Assembly (NCBI GenBank): GCA_964354155.1
Contig: CAYGYG010000022.1
Coordinates: 1-42,810 of the forward strand
Reading direction: 5' to 3'
From: CAYGYG01 sp964354155
GTDB taxonomy: Bacteria > Hydrothermota > Tepidihabitantia > SM23-42 > CAYGYG01
DNA length: 42,810 nt
Position numbers and translations under genes: made by a program
In this document: in pieces, positions 38,277-42,810 of the stretch
Numbering within the stretch: position 1 is the stretch's first letter
How the letters are laid out: each line of letters begins with the position of its first letter
Notes under the pieces: model-generated
Seen by the model: the letters and a program-made list of their open reading frames with translations, nothing else
Told to the model about the DNA's origin: nothing
Database searches by the model: none

Positions 38277-40640
38277 CTATACTTGCTGCCGTAACGATCT
38301 CAATGATGATAGAAACGCCAGTGCGTAGACGGCAAGCGCCAACGCGTAGAGATAGCGATAGCCAAAATACATTGAGTTGTACTCGAGACACCCGCCAAGC
38401 ATTGCTCCCAGCAGGTTTGATGAGAGAGCCACCGAGACCGTGCCCGTTTTCTTCAATTCCCCGGAGAAGGCGTAGCCTGAGAAGAAAACAGGCAAAGTGA
38501 GTACACCGGTGGTAAGAACTCGGGACAGCCAAGGGTTCACGATGGCGCGGTTGAGGTAGGTCAGGCCGAAGCCCCCGGCCAGGGAAACAGCCAGCAGCCC
38601 ATAAGTCCAGTACGCTGAGGGCGTTCGGTGTTTCATTACCCCAAGGTTTGCTAGAAAAGACATTGCGAGTATGCCACCGACGGCCACAGTGACGACAAAC
38701 CAGGTGCTCCCAAAAACGAGGGCAAGCTCGGTAATGGCCTTGGTTTCCACGAGCATGAAACCGGCACCTAGAAAAAAGCATGGCGCGGAGAACCCGGCGC
38801 GGGTGCCGGCGAGGTGTTGCCGGATCAGAATGAACGAGACCAACAGGACAACGATGATCATTACGAGGTAAGAGACCGGGTAGCGCCGCGTGGGCATATA
38901 GAAGAACGGCCAGTCGTCAGTTGCAACATCGGCTCGAACTGATCGGTCGGCGAAATCAGCCGACACCTCCTTAAACATACTGGTCGGTGACGGTCGCTGA
39001 AGGCGCAAGCCTGGTCCGCACAGAAAAGAACAGCCTCCGTCATAGCCAACGCGATAGACAAGGGGATCTGACTCGCCGATGGCTTGACTGAGCATCAGGT
39101 ACAACTTGCGGCCGATTTCCCGGCTCAAAAGATAGAAGGTCAGGCAGACGAAGCCGTCGTCTCTCAGCCTTGCGCGCGCCTCGCGGAAAGCTTCTATCGT
39201 ATAGACGTAGCTGTCAAGACGGATGCCCCCCTGCCCCGACAGAAGAAGGTGGGAATCGAGCAGGCCGTAGACAATGATGTCGTACTTCTTGTTGGTTCTT
39301 CTGATGTAGCTTCTTGCATCTTCGACAAAGGTTTGGACGCGGTCCGACTGGTATGGCGATTCAGGATGCAGCGTCCTGCCGAATTCAAGGATGGCCGGGT
39401 CGATTTCGACTGCGTCGACATGCTGGGCACCACTGCGCAGCGCCGCGGCAACGTCGTTACCAGTACCACTGCCAACGATAAGAACACTGGCCGGTGCGGC
39501 CTTGAAGGAATATGGCAGCTCGTAGTACGCGGCGATCGTATCCAGGGCCGCGTCGGTTGCGGTCCGACGATCGGTCAGATCCATGATCCTTTGATAGTAG
39601 GCATTGCTGGTCTTCAAGGCCAGGGCCCTGGCCTTGTGTTGCACCAAAGTGAGAATCTGATAGGGGGAATATACGTCATGTTCTTCGACACGCCACGGCA
39701 CGGTGAGGATGATGACTAGTACCGCAATCGCGACGATAGATGGAACGAAGGACAATACGGCCCGGCGGAAGAAAAGGGATAGCCATAGTGCGGCAATGAT
39801 GACCCACACTACCGGCGGTGTCCAGAGAACAGCCAGGATCGAAAAGGTCATGATGCCGGCCAGGCTGCCGGCAAGGTTCCATGCGTAGGAAGTCAGGGCA
39901 GGCCTTTGACGCATGAGTCGGCTGGCCAGTTGTCCGATTGGCACGAAGCACAGAGCGTTGAATGAGAACGTCAGTGCGATGAAGGCGTAGACGAACAAGA
40001 GACTGAAAAGGTTGTTTGCCTGAGGCAATCCCATCGCAAACTGCTCGGTTATCGGGTTCTGCAGTGGCAAGTTGGCTGGATAGAACCTAAGGATATGCAT
40101 AGCAACAAACTGCAGGGCGAGAAGAGGCAGGACGATGGGGAGGGTAAGAGGACGATCATGGCCTTTGGCGTATCCAATGCCCAACCCCAGAAAGCACGAA
40201 AGCAGACTGATATTCTTGAAGTAGGCGAAGAGATGAAAACAGGAAGCGTGAAAGCGAATGATCATTAGCTCGAGGTAGAGGCCTATCCCTGCGGCCAGGG
40301 CTATCTGGAGACCGGCGTGTGTGCCCGACAGATCGTCTATTGAATCGGCGCAGCCAGAAGCTCTCTGCATGCTCACGATCTGAGGTATCAGGAGCTGCCG
40401 GTGAGAGAGTCGGAAGGTGAGAGCAATCAAGGCTGGGAGCAACACAAGAACGAAGAAAATCTGGTCGACTAGCACTTTGTAGTCTTCGAACGGGTGGTTG
40501 TGCAATGCCGGGTTATGCTGGTAGATGGTCGCCACAATCCCGTGGCCAAGTATGACGTAGACGGCAGTCGCAATCACGAGATAAGCCGGGATCAGCCAAA
40601 TGAGAATGGAACGACCGCCTTTACGATCCCTGCCGATCAT
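38277..40640 (-). CDS. multi-pass membrane protein with spermidine-synthase-like domain
   Basis: A 787-residue protein. ATG 40640 (MIGRDRKGG) is chosen because GGAGG lies 7 nt upstream; ATG 40661 has no site. About eight N-terminal membrane helices (residues 13-335) are followed by a SAM-type Rossmann domain: VLIVGSGTGNDVAAAL near 385, VDAVEIDPAILEFG near 407, VEDARSYIRR near 435 and YDIIVYGLLDSH near 450. Then six or so further helices (residues 585-780) form a second membrane block. The catalytic Asp expected in spermidine synthases (YDVI-x-D) is replaced by YG, with Asp two residues later, as in the large membrane-embedded group of unknown substrate. Polyamine synthesis is therefore not assured. 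Confidence 0.75.
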   Translation of the reverse strand: MIGRDRKGGRSILIWLIPAYLVIATAVYVILGHGIVATIYQHNPALHNHPFEDYKVLVDQIFFVLVLLPALIALTFRLSHRQLLIPQIVSMQRASGCADSIDDLSGTHAGLQIALAAGIGLYLELMIIRFHASCFHLFAYFKNISLLSCFLGLGIGYAKGHDRPLTLPIVLPLLALQFVAMHILRFYPANLPLQNPITEQFAMGLPQANNLFSLLFVYAFIALTFSFNALCFVPIGQLASRLMRQRPALTSYAWNLAGSLAGIMTFSILAVLWTPPVVWVIIAALWLSLFFRRAVLSFVPSIVAIAVLVIILTVPWRVEEHDVYSPYQILTLVQHKARALALKTSNAYYQRIMDLTDRRTATDAALDTIAAYYELPYSFKAAPASVLIVGSGTGNDVAAALRSGAQHVDAVEIDPAILEFGRTLHPESPYQSDRVQTFVEDARSYIRRTNKKYDIIVYGLLDSHLLLSGQGGIRLDSYVYTIEAFREARARLRDDGFVCLTFYLLSREIGRKLYLMLSQAIGESDPLVYRVGYDGGCSFLCGPGLRLQRPSPTSMFKEVSADFADRSVRADVATDDWPFFYMPTRRYPVSYLVMIIVVLLVSFILIRQHLAGTRAGFSAPCFFLGAGFMLVETKAITELALVFGSTWFVVTVAVGGILAMSFLANLGVMKHRTPSAYWTYGLLAVSLAGGFGLTYLNRAIVNPWLSRVLTTGVLTLPVFFSGYAFSGELKKTGTVSVALSSNLLGAMLGGCLEYNSMYFGYRYLYALALAVYALAFLSSLRSLRQQV

Positions 40641-40708
40641 GTCAACACCTCCGCAAATCATTGAGTGGGCACATTCATTTTGCCTTAAGAGACCTGCTTC
40701 TCCAGTAG

Positions 40709-40737
40709 ATATTACTTAGCAATCGGTATCTTGTCAA
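40709..40737 (-). promoter_or_regulatory. promoter of the membrane spermidine-synthase-like gene
   Basis: On the minus strand: TTGACA (40737-40732), 17 bp, TAATAT (40714-40709). The leader is about 62 nt up to ATG 40640. Confidence 0.7.
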
Positions 40738-40772
40738 GAGAGGCCGTTGTAGTGGTGAGCGAATCGAATCCA

Positions 40773-40799
40773 CTCCTCGGGCAGGACTCGAACCTACAA
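40773..40799 (-). pseudogene. tRNA 3' fragment (T-arm and acceptor strand)
   Basis: On the minus strand GTAGG-TTCGAGT-CCTGC forms a T-arm and is followed by the acceptor strand CCGAGGA and discriminator G, the same acceptor as the intact tRNA-Asn at 41267. No D-arm, anticodon arm or 5' acceptor precedes it; an ATCCGCC/GGCGGAT palindrome is there instead. Confidence 0.75.
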
Positions 40800-40814
40800 T
40801 CCGCCTCAGGCGGA

Positions 40815-40877
40815 TTAACATTTCGCGAGCGGACTAAGAATATATTCTTGAAGCCATTGGCGGCCTTGCCCAGATTT
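40815..40877 (-). pseudogene. 3' remnant of a third GIY-YIG nuclease gene
   Basis: The minus-strand frame ending in TAA at 40817-40815 reads KSGQGRQWLQEYILSPLAKC and stop. K-[ST]-G-x-G-R-x-[FW] is the C-terminal signature of both intact GIY-YIG genes nearby (KSGKGREF and KTGSGRAF). The upstream part, with the GIY, YIG and catalytic Arg regions, is missing and replaced by a tRNA-end sequence. Confidence 0.65.
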
Positions 40878-40885
40878 CAATTCAA

Positions 40886-40952
40886 CTCCTCGGGCAGGAC
40901 CATACTTCGCTAAAGCTACGTATGGTGCAACTCGTCTGAACTACACCAGATG
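40886..40952 (-). pseudogene. chimeric tRNA-like sequence
   Basis: On the minus strand CTGGTG-TA-GTTCAGACGAG looks like the 5' acceptor and D-arm of a tRNA. The anticodon and T-arm region is replaced by a CCATAC/GTATGG hairpin, and the end is CCTGC-CCGAGGA-G, the tRNA-Asn-type 3' end. The two acceptor strands do not pair, so this is not a functional tRNA. The stop of the adjoining GIY-YIG gene (40941-40943) lies in its D-arm side. Confidence 0.5.
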
Positions 40953-41183
40953 TTTTTTGGCAAAAGCTCTGCCAGAACCAGTCTTAAGGTGTTTTTCGAA
41001 CCGGTACGCTCTATCTTTGTCTGAGAAGAACGCGAACCAGGCCAGGTGGAACGGTCCTCTGGATTGGGTGTAGGGACTCGATCCAGCATGGTGCTGTCGC
41101 AATCGTTGCGCAAGATTCGATGTGCACCCGATATAGGTGCCACCCTTGGCGTCGTTCAGCAGAATGTACACGCAGTATTTCAT
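40941..41183 (-). CDS. small GIY-YIG nuclease (copy A)
   Basis: An 80-residue single-domain protein: CVYILL (GIY strand), TYIGCTSNLAQRLRQHHAG (YIG strand and catalytic Arg helix), and FEKHLKTGSGRAFAKKHLV with the metal-binding Glu. It belongs to the small stand-alone YhbQ-like branch of the superfamily. GGAG lies 7 nt before the ATG at 41183. The C-terminal residues HLV and the stop are encoded by DNA that looks like the 5' end of a tRNA. It lies 84 bp downstream of the intact tRNA-Asn on the same strand. Its role (homing, repair or other) is unknown. Confidence 0.8.
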   Translation of the reverse strand: MKYCVYILLNDAKGGTYIGCTSNLAQRLRQHHAGSSPYTQSRGPFHLAWFAFFSDKDRAYRFEKHLKTGSGRAFAKKHLV

Positions 41184-41209
41184 TCGTCCGCTCCAAGAAA
41201 GCCATCGCG

Positions 41210-41260
41210 TTCGCCGAAGCCTTGGCGAAGTAGAACTGTGTTCGCCGAAGCCTTGGCGAA
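41210..41260. repeat. two copies of a 20-bp hairpin
   Basis: The 20-bp sequence TTCGCCGAAGCCTTGGCGAA occurs at 41210-41229 and again at 41241-41260, 31 bp apart. Each can form a TTCGCC/GGCGAA hairpin. They fill the space between tRNA-Asn and GIY-YIG gene A. Confidence 0.85.
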
Positions 41261-41266
41261 GGCGAA

Positions 41267-41339
41267 CTCCTCGGGTAGGATTCGAACCTACGACCTACTG
41301 GTTAACAGCCAGCCGCTCTGCCAATTGAGCTACCGAGGA
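41267..41339 (-). tRNA. tRNA-Asn (GTT)
   Basis: A complete 73-nt cloverleaf on the minus strand: acceptor TCCTCGG/CCGAGGA with discriminator G, D-arm GCTC/GAGC, anticodon stem GCTGG/CCAGT with loop CTGTTAA (anticodon GTT), T-arm GTAGG-TTCGAAT-CCTAC. CCA is not encoded. The first 10 nt overlap the 3' end of GIY-YIG gene B. Confidence 0.95.
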
Positions 41340-41575
41340 ATTTTAATATCTAGAAATTCGCGACCTTTGCCAGACTTCAAGAACTTCTCTCTTCGACGAG
41401 CCTCAGTTGCTTCCGCAAAATGCTCTTCATATATCAAGGTGAATGGTCTATTTGCTCTCGTCCACCTGCTCGAGCCGAGATTGTGCTCATCTAGCCTTTC
41501 TTTAGAAGTCTTGGCCGTGAAACCCACATATCGTCTACCGTTGCGTCTGCTTCGCAGCACATAGACCGTGTACAT
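41330..41575 (-). CDS. small GIY-YIG nuclease (copy B) ending inside tRNA-Asn
   Basis: An 81-residue GIY-YIG domain protein: YTVYVLRS, RYVGFTAKTSKERLDEHN and RRREKFLKSGKGREFLDIKIPR. AGGAG lies 6 nt before the ATG at 41575. The last codons (CCT CGG TAG) are the first ten bases of the tRNA-Asn gene (41339-41330), so a functional tRNA supplies the end of the reading frame. It is the first gene after the promoter at 41697-41724. It shares the C-terminal KSGKGRxF motif with copy A and the remnant. Confidence 0.85.
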   Translation of the reverse strand: MYTVYVLRSRRNGRRYVGFTAKTSKERLDEHNLGSSRWTRANRPFTLIYEEHFAEATEARRREKFLKSGKGREFLDIKIPR

Positions 41576-41696
41576 TCGCTACTCCTGTCCCTGCGATGGA
41601 TCCGCCGAACATTGTCCGCCAAACGAAGTGGCGGATCAGCCTCCGGCTGAAGCTACGCTGGAATGTCAAAGAACGCAGGTTCCCTTCTAAGGCCTT

Positions 41697-41724
41697 ATAC
41701 TAGACAAAAAAACGCTCCTGTCAA
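41697..41724 (-). promoter_or_regulatory. promoter of the GIY-YIG / tRNA-Asn array
   Basis: On the minus strand: TTGACA (41724-41719), 16 bp, TAGTAT (41702-41697). Transcription would start near 41690 and read GIY-YIG gene B, then tRNA-Asn. It may originally have been the tRNA promoter. The 41576-41690 leader holds GGATCCGCC/GGCGGATC and AGCC..GGCT repeats and no gene. Confidence 0.7.
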
Positions 41725-41825
41725 CACCAAATTCCCGACGTACATCTGAGAATAGTGCCAAACTCTTAGTTTTGAGTTTCCAACCCAAGCGAGCGGTTAT
41801 GGCTTGGGGGAAATGGTCGCGGTCC

Positions 41826-42737
41826 CTATTCTCCCATGATTTCTCTTGTTGTCTTGAAGTGTATTTTGGCTACGTCGGCCAGTTTCTTCGGTCCATGTTT
41901 CTTGACAAACTGCCGGCCGGCACGGATGACTTCATCCGAAGCACCTTTGGGCAAGGCAATGCCGTAAAGGTCGGAGAGTTCCTCGAGTCTCTTCAAGAAT
42001 TCAGCCCGCGCGATAACCGAGGCGGCGGCGACGCCGATATCATCCTCCGCCTGGGTGCGCTGTTCAACGGTGATCTTCTTGCCCTTGTCCATCAATGCGG
42101 CTTCGATGAACCTTGCATCGCCGAACTTATCGGACAGGGCAAACCGGCATTGGGCCTGGTTCAGGATGTTCTCGATGGCGCGGGCGTGGCCCCACGCCAG
42201 GACGCGGTTGAGGTTCTTGATCTCGGCGTAGAGCTCATTGTAACGCTTCGGATTGATCGTCACCAAGGTCGATCGGTACTGGTCCGGTTGGTGTTGCGCA
42301 AGGGCATTCAGTTCTCTGGCAAGGCCGGCGATGGATTCATCCGAGAGGGTCTTGGAGTCGCGCACCCCGGTTTTCCACAGTCGTTCCGCGGTTGCCTCGC
42401 TCACCAGGAAGGCGCCGATCACCAGCGGTCCGAAGAAGTCACCCTTACCGGCTTCGTCAACGCCCATCCAGGTGGTCACTCTCCGGCCGGTTTCGCTCGA
42501 TTTCGGCGGTTTCGGCAAGTCGAGAAAGGCCCCGGCCTTCAGAATCTCAACCATCTTTGGGGCCTCCTTGCCCTGGATAAGGAGCCGGCCGTTACGGTAC
42601 AGGGTCAGGGTCGCGGTTTCGTCTTTGGCAATCCACTCGGCGTTGGGGCGTTCCTCGAACTTGCAGCCCAATTGGCCGAGGAATGCCTTGAGCTTGGTTC
42701 GAACCGGTGATTTGATAGTGAAGACCAGGCTTTTCAT
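41826..42737 (-). CDS. rnhC: ribonuclease HIII
   Basis: A 303-residue type 2 RNase H that cuts the RNA strand of RNA-DNA hybrids. An N-terminal TBP-like substrate-binding domain (1-85) precedes the catalytic domain with the HIII form of the active-site motif GVDEAGKGDFFGPLV (about 92-106) and RDSKTLSD near 125, plus AAASVIARAEF near 240. The GKGDFFGP form separates HIII from HII. The promoter is 16 nt upstream and no Shine-Dalgarno is visible. Confidence 0.92.
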   Translation of the reverse strand: MKSLVFTIKSPVRTKLKAFLGQLGCKFEERPNAEWIAKDETATLTLYRNGRLLIQGKEAPKMVEILKAGAFLDLPKPPKSSETGRRVTTWMGVDEAGKGDFFGPLVIGAFLVSEATAERLWKTGVRDSKTLSDESIAGLARELNALAQHQPDQYRSTLVTINPKRYNELYAEIKNLNRVLAWGHARAIENILNQAQCRFALSDKFGDARFIEAALMDKGKKITVEQRTQAEDDIGVAAASVIARAEFLKRLEELSDLYGIALPKGASDEVIRAGRQFVKKHGPKKLADVAKIHFKTTREIMGE

Positions 42738-42753
42738 AGCAGGGTTGCGATCA

Positions 42754-42781
42754 ATAATATACCATAATGAATGCTTGTCAA
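42754..42781 (-). promoter_or_regulatory. rnhC promoter
   Basis: On the minus strand: TTGACA (42781-42776), 16 bp, TATTAT (42759-42754). The leader would be about 10 nt. Confidence 0.75.
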
Positions 42782-42810
42782 CCCCTGTCGCGTCCGCCGG
42801 GGAGTCGGAG

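Noticed and set aside
40731..40913. Plus-strand open frame opposite the tRNA fragments
   Set aside because: It is the shadow of the tRNA pieces and the GIY-YIG remnant on the minus strand.
41784..41808. Terminator after rnhC
   Set aside because: A CCCAAGC/GCTTGGG stem exists but there is no T-tract on the minus strand, so it was not called.

Overview
The window comes from a diderm bacterium of about 55-60% G+C, most probably a member of the candidate division WOR-3 (Stahlbacteria) or a nearby FCB-group lineage. This is inferred from lipid A genes (lpxC, lpxD) beside an OmpH/Skp chaperone, a PorV/PorQ-like outer-membrane barrel, three secreted proteins ending in a type IX (Por) secretion C-terminal sorting domain (one a gingipain-like C25 peptidase), and many GAF, GGDEF, FHA and kinase signalling genes. 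No marker search was possible, so the phylum is a guess from gene style.

Layout. 1-6 kb: a T9SS-sorted secreted protein, a repeat-rich spacer, hisC, a tyrosine phenol-lyase-like gene, a Y1 (HUH) transposase element with perfect 26-bp inverted ends, and a phosphate acyltransferase whose ATG begins on the last base of the element. 6-11 kb: a compact mfd and a triple-GAF diguanylate cyclase behind a consensus promoter and an unexplained leader. 11.5-18 kb: the translation cluster thrS, infC (ATT start), rpmI, rplT, pheS, pheT. 18-24.5 kb: a PorV-like barrel, an orphan leuD, a second T9SS-sorted protein, a pyrimidine nucleoside phosphorylase and an RlmD-like RNA methyltransferase whose 5' end was duplicated around a small insertion. 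24.5-30 kb, minus strand: an FHA-GGDEF, serine/threonine kinase, C25 peptidase operon, divergent from fusA. 30-33.6 kb: fusA, an L,D-transpeptidase-type protein, a MITE-like element and a minimal class III cyclase. 33.6-36.3 kb, minus strand: ompH-lpxD-lpxC. 36.7-38.2 kb: rpsL, rpsG and a Spy/CpxP-like periplasmic protein. 38.3-42.7 kb, minus strand: a membrane spermidine-synthase-like protein, an array of tRNA pieces interleaved with small GIY-YIG nuclease genes, and rnhC.

Two themes run through the window. First, promoters are easy to read: TTGACA-like and TATAAT-like boxes, nearly always 16 bp apart. At thrS, the pyrimidine phosphorylase, fusA and the FHA-GGDEF gene the start ATG lies only 5-7 nt after the -10 box, so these mRNAs should be leaderless; other genes carry good Shine-Dalgarno sites. 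Second, the spacers hold several families of small palindromic repeats, including four same-orientation copies of a 46-47 bp C5/G5 palindrome, and some of these touch gene starts or stops.

The best candidate for something undescribed is the tRNA/GIY-YIG array at 40.77-41.58 kb. On the minus strand it reads: promoter, GIY-YIG gene, intact tRNA-Asn (overlapping the gene's stop codon), two hairpins, a second GIY-YIG gene running into a tRNA-like sequence, the 3' remnant of a third GIY-YIG gene, and a tRNA 3' fragment. The unit [GIY-YIG gene - tRNA piece] recurs three times in decreasing states of preservation, which suggests a small nuclease element that targets or is propagated through tRNA genes.
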